From assembly GCF_000090795.2 (NCBI RefSeq), contig NW_003546325.1, forward strand, positions 164,504 to 228,503: 64,000 nucleotides of DNA. The letters run 5' to 3'. How positions within the stretch are numbered: position 1 is the first letter of the stretch; each line of letters starts with the position of its first letter. Both the position numbers and the translations under genes were made by a program. The notes under the pieces are model-generated. The model had not been told where the DNA came from, searched no databases, and saw nothing but the letters and a program-made list of their open reading frames with translations. This document shows, piece after piece, positions 1 through 15,000 of the stretch. This stretch comes from Amphimedon queenslandica. Lineage: Eukaryota; Porifera; Demospongiae; Haplosclerida; Niphatidae.

Positions 1-2
1 CA

Positions 3-3000
3 GTTAATTCACTCTCTCTTGTACCGACTGAAATATCAATTCAATCTGAGCAGAGCTTTACCAATGACACCTCTTATGTTGTGTTATCCTCAGTAATACC
101 AAGTCCCAATAGTCACATTATAATACTAGAGTTAAACAATACTGACCTTAATGATATCAAGGCATATCTTGATTTAGCCACTACTGAGGATAATACATAC
201 ATTACCCTGAGCTCTGATGCCATCAAAGACATGAATAATAATTCCATTGATCCTATTTTTAGCTCATTTGCTCAAGAAGCCCAGAGGCTCATTCCAGACT
301 CTGTTCCTCCTCAATTGGAGAGTTTCATTTTAAACTTAAACACTTCCAAACTTTTGCTGACATTCTCCGAAACAGTCTCTGCTCTATCAATTGACTTTAC
401 TAAGATTATACTTCAAGATGAGTCCAACTCTTCAAACAGTTACCAGTTTATGACTGGAGATGTGAGCAATTATAATTCTTCAGTTATAGAGGTTAGCATT
501 CTGAAAGTTGATAGTGATCTCATCAAAGAGAGATTGAGTCTAGCAACAGAGCGTGACAACACTTACCTCAGATTCCTTGATGGAGCCATTAATGACATGA
601 ATAACAATAAAATAGCTGAGATAGAGAATGGGTTTGCTGAAAGGGCATCGGATTACATTGAAGACAGGATTAATCCTGAGTTAGTGGACTACCAGTTTGA
701 TTTAGACACTGGCCGTATAATCCTAACGTTCTCTGAGCCAGTATTAGTAACTACCATTAACTTCACTGACCTAGTACTGCAAGATAGCATTGAGGCTAAT
801 ATCACTCTCCGTCTTGCTGATGGTGATAGTACAGAAAGGAATTTCACTGAAGTCAATATCACACTAACAACTAGTGACCTTAACACTATCAAACAAGACC
901 TCAGTCTAGCTACTGTCATTGATAATACATTCCTCTCATTCACCTCACTATTCGTGACTGATACCAGTGGTAATCCTATCATCCCTGATGATGCTAAACA
1001 AGCTATTGAAGTCTCCCCTGATATAACTGGACCAATAATGACCGGATTTGATCTTAATTTAACATCTGATATACTGACACTGACATTCAATGAGCCAGTC
1101 AGTGTCAGTACTTTCAACACTGAGTCACTAACACTGTATGATTCACCCAGTGGTCTCATTAACTACACACTACAGAGCAGTTACATTGGTATTGATAGAG
1201 ATGACACTGTGGTCTATGTGTACCTTTCTACTGAAGATGTCAATGAAGTGAAACGACTATCACTAGCAACCTCACCTGATGATACTTACCTGTCTATTGA
1301 TTCCCTTGGCTTCAATGATACCAGTGGGAACAGGGTCATACCCAGTCCTCCACTTAATGTTACAGTGTATGGGGTTGATTTTAAGATGCCATATGTATTG
1401 TCTTTCACTTTCAATTTAAGTAGTGGAGACATTGTTCTTACATTCTCTGAGACTGTTAATGCTTCCTCTATTGATATCAGTGGTTTCAGTCTCCAGTCTG
1501 ACTCCTATGTTAACTACACTGATGTAGCTCCTCTTCAGTTCTATACACTCACCAATGCATCCTATGCCTCAGAAGCTAACAGTCACATTATAACTATTAC
1601 AGTATCAGGAAGTGATCTTAATAGACTTAAATACGACCCATTCCTAGCTGTGTCAAATGAGACCACTTTCCTTCTAGTAGAGTCAGGGTCTATACTAGAT
1701 ATGGCAGGTAATCCTGTCATTCCTATCCTTAACAATGACTCATTGGCTGTTGATACATTCACCAGTGACTTCATTCCTCCTGTCCTAGAGGCTTTCAATC
1801 TATACCTGGCTCCAGGCTCCAATACACTGATATTAGAGTTGGTGTTCTCTGAAACTGTTAATTCTTCTTCACTCAATACCTCAGCCATCACTTTCTCTCC
1901 TTCCTCTGTTGCTGGTAACATTACTTACACATTGACTGGTGGGTCTGTCTCACCAGAAGACTCCACCATTATCACTGTCACTATTAGTCCGACTGATCTA
2001 GAGGCCATACGTCAGCTTGATCAGTACCAGCTATTGACAACACCTCATACTTCATACATATCCATTGACCAGGAGCTGGTAGTGGACATGACTGGTAATC
2101 CTGTTATTTCCATACCACTGGACGATGCTCTCAATATATCTGGTCCACATGCTGATCTTAATCCACCTGATATCACTAGGTTCTCATTTGATGCTAATAC
2201 TGGTTCACTTAGACTAACCTTTGATGAAGTGATACTCCCTCATTCACTCAATGCCAGTAGACTCACTCTACATAGTAACCAGTTTGTTGTGTATAATTCG
2301 TCTCTTGGTGAGTCTCACACTCTAACTGGTTATGCTGACAGTACTAGTGATGGTAATGGGAATGTGGTTCTTATTACACTGACTGATGATGATCTCAATG
2401 AGGTAAAGAGATTGAGCCAACTGGCAACATCAATTGATTCAACTTATCTCACATTTGAGCGAGGCTTATTGCTTGATGAGTCATTAAATGAAGCTGTGGT
2501 TCTCTCTTCTCCAATCAAAGCCAGTGAGTACACACGTGATGTAACTAGCCCAATGCTACTCTCATATAACGTTAGTCTTGAGACTGGTCTAATCACTCTA
2601 TTGTTTAATGAGACCATTGATTCCAGTACTGTTAATGTCAACCTATTCACACTACAGAATAGCATTAATTCAGCTGACAAGTCTTATTCACTAACAGATA
2701 GTTCTATACTGACTACTGATTCTATCTATTTAACCATTCAGCTATCATATACTGATATTAATGCTATCAAAGCTATAGATGGGTTGGCTACTAACAGGAA
2801 TGACACATTCATAGTCATTGATAGAGAGGCACTGATGGATATGGCTGGCAATGAGCTTAAGGAGGTATTTAACACCAATGCTGAATTAGTGACTGATTAT
2901 CAGGCAGACATTAATAGACCATCACTTGATAGCTATACTTTTGATCTTAATACTGGTACACTCCTATTGACCTTTAATGAGACAGTGAGAGAGACTACAC

Positions 3001-6000
3001 TGGACACAACAGAACTGACATTCTTTGACTTTTATGGAGCTAATGCTACTATTAACTACACACTGACAGCTTCATTCAGTAACAGTAATAGCAACCCAAT
3101 CCTTAACATATCCTTTAGTCTCATTGACTTGAATGAAATCAAGAGGCTGCCTTTGTGTACAAGTAGAGATGATTGCTATCTGTCCTTCTCAGAGGATCTT
3201 GTTCATGATATGGTATCAATGCCAGTATTACCAGAGGAATATGTTCAACCTGATCCATTCATTAATGATACCACATCACCTGCACTACTACTCTTCTCTG
3301 TGCTTGACTTTGATCGCGAGATATTAGTGTTACAATTCTCTGAAACTCTCAATCTTGCTACAATAAATTTCACCTCATTAGTATTAAAGAATTTCTATAT
3401 GTCACCATTAGGTATTGTTAACATCACTGGTGGTGATATACCAGATGTTAATACTAGTACACTCAATATATCACTAACTGATGATGATATTGACTCACTA
3501 AAGCTGGCACCATATGTGTGCACATACATCGGTAACTGCTATGTTGATTTTGGTGATAGTTTCATTGAGGATATGAATGGCAACCAAATATCTCCAGTGC
3601 TAGACACTGCCCCTGGTTTTATAGTACAGAGCTATCAAGCAGACACAATCAAGCCAGAATTAGTAGCATTTGATCTTGATCTTCTCAATGGTTTATTGTA
3701 CCTTCAGTTTAGTGAACCAGTTGATATTGGCAGCATTCGTATATCTGATGTTACTCTACAAGGAGCTGATAATGTCACTGATGAAGAGACTGATCTCCTT
3801 TACTCACTTACTGGCTACACTTCCATCACTCGCTATGATTCCAGGACTCTCCTTGTAGCCTTGACTCCTAGTGATGTTGAGAACATAAAATCATCAGTTT
3901 ACTTTAAAGACATTAACTCAACCTATCTCTCAATTGCAGCTAACACTGTACAAGATCTTTCTTTTATATCTAATTATAATGATGACATGGATCCTATACA
4001 AGTCCGTGATTTCACAGCAGATGCTGATGGTCCTAGAATGTTGGGTTTCACATTAGATTATGATAGCAACACTCTAATCCTTACATTCAACAAGCCAGTA
4101 CTGCCAGAGACATTTAACTTCTCTCAAATAACTATAGAGAGTTCACCTCCCACTGGTCCTTATCTAAGGCTTACAGGTGGTACTGTACTTAATCCTCCTA
4201 GTGAGAGTGGTGAAGGTATAATGTTAGTTACTGTTAATATCACACTTGATGATATGACCACTCTTGAGTCTGACCCATCCCTTGCTACAAAAGAGTCAAA
4301 TACTTCTATGTTTATTGAGAATGACACTGTTTCTGATACATTCAGTGTCCCTAGTATAGCTCAGAGTAATATTTCAGCTAATTTTATCATACCTGATACA
4401 ACTAGACCAGAGTTAATATCATTCTCTCTTGATATGAACACTGGTGTATTGGGGCTCTACTTTAATGATGTGGTTGATTCCTCTTCATTTAAAGGGAGTG
4501 GTCTAGTGATACAGAATGATACCTATGCTACCGATGAGTACAGGGTATCCTTGACAGATGATACAGTTACTATCAGTCCTAATGGTTTCAGTATTGATGT
4601 TATGATTGGTTTTGATGATCTAAATAGACTCAAGGCTCAATCACTTACTGCTGATTCCAAAACTACTACATGGCTTACAATGCAAGCAGCTACAATTGAT
4701 GATCCTTTTGGTGTTGATGTCCTTGCCATTACAAATGGTAAAGCTATACTTGTCAGTGGCTTTGAGCTTGATACCACTCCACCGTCTCTTCAGAACTTTA
4801 CACTTGATCTTAATCAAGGGATTGTTACACTCACATTTTCTGAAGCTGTGGTAGCCAGCAGTCTTGATGTATTTGGTTTAACTCTGCTAAACAATGAATC
4901 TGATTTCACTCACTTTCACATATTCAATAGCTCCAGTGTCAATGCTAGGAGTCTCACTGAAGTTGATATAGTTCTCCTTAATGATAACCTCAACACACTG
5001 AAGAAAAACCTAGTACTAGGGACAGACAGGACTAACAGCTACCTCACTATAGATGATGGATCTATATTAGACTATGCTAATAATGGTGTCTATGAGATTA
5101 ACAATACTGAAGCAATACAGGCTCAATCTGTTATTCCTGATACCACACGACCAGCTCTTGTCAGCTTCAGTCTTGATATGAACACTGGTATAATGGAGCT
5201 TAGTTTCAATGAGACTGTCCTGGGCAGTTCACTGGATGGGTCTATGGTTTACTTGCAAGGTGTTATGATATACAGAACTGGTATGTCAGCACAGTTAGCT
5301 AACACTGATCCCTCCACTGATATATCTGATGTTATTAATGTCCACATATCAGATACAGATTTAAACATTATCAAACAGTTAACTGGAGTAGCCATTGATG
5401 TATATTCTACATTCATAGTAATAGGAGATAATGCCATTAATGATACAAGTGGTAATCCTGCATTAAGAATACCTGATACAATAGCTAAGAGAGTACTCAA
5501 GTATACTCGTGATTCCAATCCTCCTTCATTAGTCTCCAGTGTATTCAATGTCAGCAGTGACTCTCTCATACTAACCTTTAATGAAACTGTCAATGCCACT
5601 AGTATTGATGTAGGTGAGATTACAGTCTATAGTAGTTATAATGCAACTGATGGGGTTCAGTTGACTGGTGGAATAATAGAGTCACCTAATGACACTAGCA
5701 TAACCATTGTACTCACAAGGTCTGATCTTAACATTCTAAAAGCAGACCCTACCATTGCTACCAGCTCTAACGACACATTCCTTAGTCTCACTACAGCAAT
5801 ACTAACTGACATGTCAGGCAACAGACTAGTACCTATCAACTATGACCCTGTTGATGTATTCATTGTTGATCTTGTTCCACCACAATTAGAAGGTTTTACT
5901 TACAATGCACATGATAGTGTATTAACTCTTACCTTCTCTGAGACTGTCGATGGAACTACACTCAACACTACTGGTATTGTACTTCAAAGCTCCAACATTG

Positions 6001-9000
6001 AGCCATTCACCTCTTACAGACTAACCAGTGGATATACTGACACTGTTGCATCTCCCATCATTAATATCACACTAGATGCTGATGATACTAATGTTATAAA
6101 GAGTCTCCTTGACTTAGCTACCAATCTATACGATACATACATTAGTATTGATTCTACAGTCATTGATGATATGAATGGTAATCCTGCTGTCCCTCTCTTG
6201 CCATCATCTGCTTTATTAGCATCAGTCTACGTAAAAGATGAAGTACCTCCATCTCTCCTGTACTTCTCACTGGATATGAATGCATCACAACTCATACTAA
6301 CATTCTCTGAGACTATGGACTCATCTTCTGTTAACATCACTGGCTTTACATTACAGGACTCACAGTCAATGAATGCTACACTAGTAACACTAACTACTGG
6401 TACTGTATCAACCATAGACTCGACTAATATCATCATATACTTGAGTAAAGGGGATGCCAATACAATCAAGAGCTATCCTTATCTTGCTACATACATTAAT
6501 GACACGTTCCTCTCCATCACCAGCTACAGTATCAGTGATATTGATGGTAATACTGTAGAGTCTATCATTGAAGAGAATGCTTTACTAGCTACTGGTTATA
6601 CTCATGATGAAACTGATCCGCAATTGGAAGATTTTGTCTTAGACATGGATGAAGGAATACTCACATTAATATTTGATGAGACAGTCAACTCATCCTCAAT
6701 AGATATCAATATACTTATACAAAGCTCACCTAATGTCAGTCACAGTGACTACTATAGACTGACCAATGGTATAGTTGAGACTGATCTTTATTCAACTCAT
6801 ATTCCAATCACTATACCTACCCCCACATTGAATGAAATAAAAGATATACCACTATTAGCTCAGTCAGTTAACGATACGTACATTAGTTTTGAGTCTTCAC
6901 TTATTCAAGACATGAACAATAATTCTGTCATTGGCATCAGCTCTGAATCAGGTCAGCAATCTGGTCGTGTCATACCTGATACAACTTCACCAAACTTGCT
7001 CTCGTTTGATCTCAATATGGACAGCAATCTACTCATTCTTTACTTTGATGAGGTAGTTAATGTTGACAGTGTTGATATCACCACACTGACACTGCTCAAC
7101 AGTAGTGTGGAGCCACAGTCATCTTACACTATAAGAGATGGTGCCACTTCATTTGATAACTCAACAATCATTGAAGTATTTATAATGGATAGTGATCTTA
7201 ATGCCATTAAGCTAGACAGGTTCTTAGCTACATCAATAAATGACACCTTCCTCTCAATTTCTTCATCAACAGCTCAAGATATGGCAGAACTGCCAAATGA
7301 TGTTGTGCCCACTGTAATCAATGTATCTAACTTCACTGAAGACACTACTAGACCCACTCTCAGTTATTGGTCGGTAGATGTCAATGAAGGTTTGATTACA
7401 CTTGTGTTTGATGAGACAGTTGATAGAAGTACTCTCAATTTCACTGCACTAACAGTTCAATCAGTCTTCAATGCTACCAGCAATGAGAGTGAGTATTATA
7501 CACTCACAACTGGGGAGTCCCCCAGCACTGATGGTCTCTCTATTGAGGTTATTATCAACAATACTGATCTCAATGTTATCAAGCAATACTTGAACCTGTT
7601 GAGAGATCGTAATTCATCATATCTCTCCTTCACTCAGTATCTCATTAAAGATATGAATGGTAATCCTGTTGAAGAGAAGCTCCTATCAGAAGGTGAGGGT
7701 GTGACTGTGTATGTCAATGACTCCACTGCACCAAGGCTCAGGGAGTTTTGGCTAGACATGGATGCTGGAATTATTACCTTCTCATTCTCAGAGACAATTG
7801 ATGCTTCCTCATATAATGCCAGTGGTCTTACACTACAATCAGTATTCAATATCACTCATTCCTATCAGGCATACACATTCACTGGTGGGCTTGTCACTAC
7901 AGTTGATGGCCCAATATTGGCTATTAATATCACTAGGGATGACTTGAATGAGTTGAAAAGGCTTGAGATAGCTCGTGGTCCTTACAGAACCTTCCTTGAT
8001 CTCTCTCCTGATTTTATTAGTGATATTGAAGGTCATCAGATCATTCCGTTAGTGAATGGGATCAATGCTAGGATGATTATTAATGTTAATCACATCAGAG
8101 ATCTCACCGGGCCTTACCTTGAAAACTTTGATATTGACCTGACAAGGGACATCCTAACCCTTTACTTTGATGAGACGGTTCGAACATCTACAGTAAACGT
8201 AACACAAATAACATTACAGAGCACTAGTGTCAGTGATGCTGTATCTTACAAGCTAACAGTTGATAGTGCTGTAATTACTGATGGTAACTATCATACCGTT
8301 GATATTTTACTTGGTAATAATGATCTTAATAATATCAAAAGAATGACCCAGTTGGCCACCTATGAGAATGATACTTATTTAAGTCACACGATTTTCCTGG
8401 TAAATGACATGAGGAATAATCCATCATTCTCTATAGAGTCTGATTCTGCTATTAAAGTACTCAATTACACTCAAGATATCGTCAGACCAGCTCTCGTGAG
8501 GTTCAATATTGATTTGTCAAATGAGACTCTAACACTCTATTTCAGTGAGACAGTGAATGCATCAAGTATTAATGCAACACAGATCACACTCCTCAACACT
8601 GCTGATGGATCTGACATTATGTACACTCTCACTGAAGGGTATTCACTGTTTGGGGATGACCCTGTCATTACCGTTCAATTATTCAGTCATGATCTCAATA
8701 ATATCAAGCAGTACTTTACTCTAGCAACAGGTAGAAATGACACTTTTATTTCAATCACAAATTACACTGTGGTTGATATGAATGATAACATGGTATTATC
8801 TGTACACGAATCTAATGCTACACAAGTGACAGACTATCTTGAAGATCATGTCCGACCTCATTTGATCGGTTTTGATCTTGATATGGATGGACCCACTCTC
8901 ACTCTGTACTTTACTGAGACAGTCAATGTACTGACACTCTCTTCTACTGAGCTTACTCTTCAAGATGGTGTGCTAGCTGATGATAGCTACACACTAACCA

Positions 9001-12000
9001 ATGGAACATCCTACAGTATCAATGACACCTTTATTGTAATCAATATCACAGAGACTGACTGGAATGTATTAAAGCAGAACACCAGCCTTGCTACTGGCTA
9101 TACAGATACGTTTGTTGTCATTACTGAGAATCTCATTGAAGATATGAATGGCAATAAAGTGGTGCCTATAATAGACTCACAAGCCTTAAATGTCACCATT
9201 CATACACGAGACACAACACCACCTGAATTACTCTCTTGGGACCTTGATATGGATACTGGGAAAATCTATCTCACTTTCTCTGAAACTGTTAACTCTTATT
9301 CATTTGACCCTAGCACCATCATCATCCAGTCATACTCAGTAAGTGATCCTAGTGCAATGTACACACTGACTGGTGGGAACTGGACTATGGAGAATATAAC
9401 AGTCATCATGGTGGACATACTGAGAGACCTTGAAGCCACTCTTGATGACCTGAATGAGATCAAGAGGAACAGGCTAATAGCAACATCTGACAATAACACA
9501 TACATATCATTCCCTAGTGGCCTCATTGATGACATGAATTACAACCCAATAGTCCCACTGCCTAATGGCATGGCTCAGAGAGTCACTGGATTCACTAACG
9601 ACACGACTCCACCGTACCTTCATGCCTTTGATATTGATATGGACAGTGGGGCACTGATATTAACATTTAGTGAAATGATGGAGAGAGATACACTGGATGT
9701 CTCTTGGATTAGTTTGTTGTCCATGCCTCAAGTGTGGACTGAGATTGAAATTAATGTGACCAGTATTTGGGGCTTTCCCATACCAGTTAATGTAAGTATA
9801 AACTATCCAGTATTGAACTTGACTCTGTATGATGGTGACATACATCCAGTTGATTCACAAGTCTTTCATGTTCATCTCAAGTTTACTGATCTCAACAGGT
9901 TAAAGATACTTGAGCTATGCACACGTGATGCACAGACTAACGACTGCTACCTCTCCTTTCCTCCTGATCTTGTCTCTGATATGTCGGGTAATCCTGTCAT
10001 TGAGAGAAGCAGTTTCAAACCAGAGAAGGCACGTTTCTATATCAATGACACTACTCCACCAATACTTACTGATTTCCTCTTGTTTGATCATCCTAATAAC
10101 CTCATTCAGTTAGTATTCAATGAGACTTTTAATATTAGCACATTTGATCCAACAGCCATCACTCTACAGAGATGGGGTTTCAATGATTCTCTTGATTCTC
10201 CATTTGTTCCTCTAACATTAACTGGTGGCTATGCTTTTGAACAGGTTGATGATATAACCCTTCAATTCACACTCACTGATTACGATCTCAATAGAATCAA
10301 GCAAGACACAACACTCTGCTTTGGCTCCACAGGGTCTAGTTGCTTCATTCGTTTTACAAGCTCAATGATACAAGACATGTCTAGGAACAATGTTGAAGCA
10401 CTTGTTGATCCAACAGGTGATGGACGTACTACACATGAGTTTGAATACAGTACAACACTAGTGAGGGACTCTATTGGTCCAATACTTGTCTCTTACTCTT
10501 TTGATCTTAATAATGGAAATATGACCCTGACCTTCAACGAGACAATAGAGTTGAGTGATTTCAGTGCTCCATCAATCACACTATACAGTGATGCTGTGAA
10601 TGCCAGTGAGTTTTATACACTAACTGGACACAGTGCTGTTAACACTGACATTAATTGGATTTTTGTTGAGTTCATACTCACTCCAAGTGATATCATTGAG
10701 TTGAAGTATCGTGAGGAATTGGCCTATAGTACTAACTCGACTTACCTTGAGAACACTAATAACCTCATTGAAGATGTTGGTAATAATGATGCCCAGGCTA
10801 TTGGGTCTGCTAATCGTCTCATTCTGTCAGACTTTATAGAAGACACTACCGACCCAATGCTTGACTGGTTTATATTTGATCTTGAGAGAAAGCAAGTTAT
10901 TGTATCAGCTAATGAGCCAATTCTTTTAAGCTCGTTTGATCCAACAGGAATAACAATATCATCAGGCTCTAATGTATCAGAGAGCCTCAGTTACCAGCTC
11001 ACTGGAGGCAGTTATGAGTATTATGGGAGAGACACATACCTCAAGAGGAGGGTAGTAGTGACACTAACCAGTAATGATAGCCTACAGATACAATTACAAA
11101 CAAGTTTAGCTCAAGAGCAATCCAATACCTTCATTTCTATTACTAATGAGACCTTCACTGACATGAACGATAATCCTGTGGTCAGTACAGTGTCAGCAAG
11201 AGCAGCTGATGAATTCATTGCTGATGGAGCTGAAGTCAGTCTCACTAGTTTTACTATTGATATGGACACTGGTACATTGGACCTTACTTTTGATGATGTT
11301 GTAAGGCATGGGACATTTGATGCTACCAATATTGTGCTCCAGAATGCAAGAGAAATGAGTGATGTCACCAATTTCACTTCGTATCGTCTCACCAGTGGCA
11401 CATTCACCGATTCTTCTAATGGCTATTACATTCATGTCATCTTCTCTATTGATGACTGGAATGCAATTAAAAAAGATCTTGATTTAGCTGTTGACCTTAA
11501 CACTACATACCTGACTACTGTCCCCCTTCGTACACTCATACAAGATATGTCAAATAACATTAATAATCCAGTAATCCCTGGACAAAAAGCAATTGAATTC
11601 ACTCCAGACACAACACCACCTGTACTGGACTATTTCTCCATTGATATGGATGAGGGGACTCTATCACTCACTTTCAATGAGACAATGAGAGCTAGGACTC
11701 TAGACATTACTCAGATTGTCCTAGGAGGTTACAGTAATTATAGTGAGACACCATTTGTGTATCAGTTGACTCGTGGTGAATCCACACAAACTGATTCTAC
11801 AGTTATAACAGTTACCTTCTCTATTGATGATTTCAATGAGTTGAAGAGACTCACTCCAGGGCTTGCTACTGGTCTGACTGACTCTTTTATAGCATTTAAC
11901 AATGAGACAGTTGAGGATATGAATGCTAACTCTGTAGTAGCTATTGATGATGAGGCAGCTAAGGCAATAAGTGGCTTTATTTCAGATGGTAAGAATCCTA

Positions 12001-15000
12001 GCTTGGTATCCTTTGATATTGATCTAACTGCTGAGATATTAACACTGACATTCAATGAAACAGTTCACACTGGGACTTTTGATGTAACTGGAATCACGTT
12101 AGCATCAACTCAAAATGAAGCTTCGTCTTTCCATCAAAAACACACACTGACTAACGAAAAATCCCACTCGATGGATAATTCAACTGTCATTACTGTATCT
12201 CTTGATTTCGATGATCTCAACTCTATTAAGAGCTTAAGGTATCTAGCAGTCTCAAACTCCTCAACGTACATATCAATCACTGATGCACTGGTTAGGGATA
12301 TGAATGGTAACAGTATTGTACCCATTGCAATACCTAATGCTATTCCTGTGTCTAACTTCACTGATGACTTTACTCCACCTGAGTTAGATTCCTTTGATAT
12401 AAACTTGAGTACTGATACAATATATCTAACTTTCTCTGAGACAATCAAACCAGAGTCACTAATGATAACTAATATTACATTTAATAACAGACTTGTCAAT
12501 TACACTACCTCATACACATTGACTGGTGGTAATCAGACCTATCTTGATGTACGTTTCTTGAATGTAACTCTTAACAAAGCAGACTCTGATGAGATCAGAA
12601 GACTCAGTGACCTTCTCGTGTCTTTTTCTACTAGTTTCATATTACTCATCAATGATACTATCACTGATATGGCTGGAAATCCAATCACTCTAGTATCCAA
12701 ACAAGTTACTAACTTTACTTCTGATCTTGTGAATCCATCTCTCCTTTCATTTGACCTTGATCTAGATGATGGAATATTGGTACTTTATTTCTCTGAAACT
12801 GTTGATGTATTAACTCTAGATACAACACAGATCACTCTACATGATAGCACTGATGGGTCTGGTGGCTCTCATACACTCACTGGAGGGCATTCACTGTATA
12901 ATGATAGCATAACTGTATCCATCAAACTATCAGACAGTGATCTCAATGAGTTGAAGAGGCTAGAGCCACTCGCTACACATGAGAATTATACATTCATTCA
13001 GATGTCATCAAGTGCTATATCTGACATGAATAGTATACCTCTTAATCCAGTGACGCCCTCTGACCCAATGGCTGCTGTTGATACACTGACTAGAGACATT
13101 ACTGATCCTATGATAACTTCTTACACTTTTGATTTGAATTCTGGTGAAATCGTGTTAACATTCTCAGAGACTGTAGATGCAGAGTCACTAAAACCGGAAG
13201 AATTCACCCTCTCCAGTTCATTCAACATGTCTCTCTCTACTTATGTAGAGTTCCCTATTACCAGTAGCAGCTATACTAACAGCTCAGACAATACTACCAT
13301 CACACTCCAACTTAGCCTAAGTGATCTCAATGCCATCAAGCGTGAGCCTTACCTAGGAGTGAGTGACTCTACTACATACCTCTATTGGTCTCCTACTGCC
13401 ATTACTGATATGTTTGGTAACAATGTTACTGCCAGAACAATGGAAGAAGCAGAGAAGACAAGAGAGTTTTATTTTGATACTACTCGACCAGTGCTGGAAG
13501 ACTTCTCTCTTGACATGGACAGGTTTTTACTAACACTCTCTTTCTCTGAGACAGTCAATGTCTCTTCATTGAATATCAATGGTATCACACTAGTGCCTCA
13601 CATGACTGAATACACCTCATCAATGACTCATACACTAGTTGATCCAGAGACTGTCTCTTATACTCTCTATCATAACATTGTTCATATTAATATATCAAGA
13701 GATGACATGAATGAGATTAAGCGTATACCAGAGCTTGCTACTACAATTAACAACACATTTATAACTATCACCTCTACCACCATTAACGATATGTCAAATA
13801 ATCTTGTCACTCCTTTGTCACCAATGAGAGCTATGGGCTATCAGAAGGATACTATAGGCCCAGTTCTTAATAGCTACACTCTCAATCTAACCTCTGAAAT
13901 ACTAACGTTAACATTTGATGAGACTGTCAATGCTAGCAGTATACTGTTAGATCAGTTTATATTGTTCCCAACTGATAATGTGACTGGAGATGGACGTGTG
14001 GTGGAAGGCATTGTGATCAGTAACGATTCTCATATCATTGATATTGAGATTGATACTGATATATTGCATTTGATCAAACTCCAGACTAATCTTGCTACTA
14101 ATCAGAGTAACACTTACCTTGAAATGAGACCTGGCTCAGTTACTGACATGTCAATTGACAATAATGAAATATTACTAACATACGAACCAGTGGATGTACA
14201 TTATCCTGACTTAACATCTCCAGAGTTAAGCAGTTTTTCAGTTGATCTTACTAATGGTACTGTCATACTTGTATTCGATGAGCCAGTGTTGAGTCGTAGC
14301 CTTCAAACGATTGAAATAACTTTCCAGTCCACCCCAGACTCTGTCAATGGTACATCATACAAGCTCACTGGAGGAGAGTCCAACAGTACTAATGGCCTCC
14401 AGTTGAGATTCACACTTAGTGAAGACGACTTGAATCTGATCAAGAGGGACAATCAGTTAGCAATTGATAGAGACTCAACATATATATCATTTACCTCTTC
14501 AATGGTATCTGATATGAATGAGAACCCAATAGTACCAATCCTACCTAACAATGCTAAACAAGTTGATCTTTATACTGAAGATACAATCAGGCCATATCTT
14601 GATGAATATGAATTGGATATGAATAATGGCAGACTGATGCTAACATACTCTGAAACTGTTGATGTTAGTTCATTGAACATACAGGAGCTAACCTTCCAGC
14701 TACTGTCATCAGTCTCAAACCCACTCCACAGTTACAGTCTCACTGATAGTTACCTACTATCAAACTTAAACTCAACTATGGTTTACATTCAATTGACAGA
14801 GTATGATATCAATGAGCTCAAGAGACGGAGTATAGGACTGGACAGGAGCCGGACCTGGTTAGTGTATCCTAACACTACAATAAAGGACATGATAGGTGAA
14901 CCAGTGATTGGACTGTATAATGGTGTAAACGCACTGCAAGTCAGTGATGGGTACAGGAGAGACAATACTTCTATTCAACTCCTCAATTTCAGACTTGATT

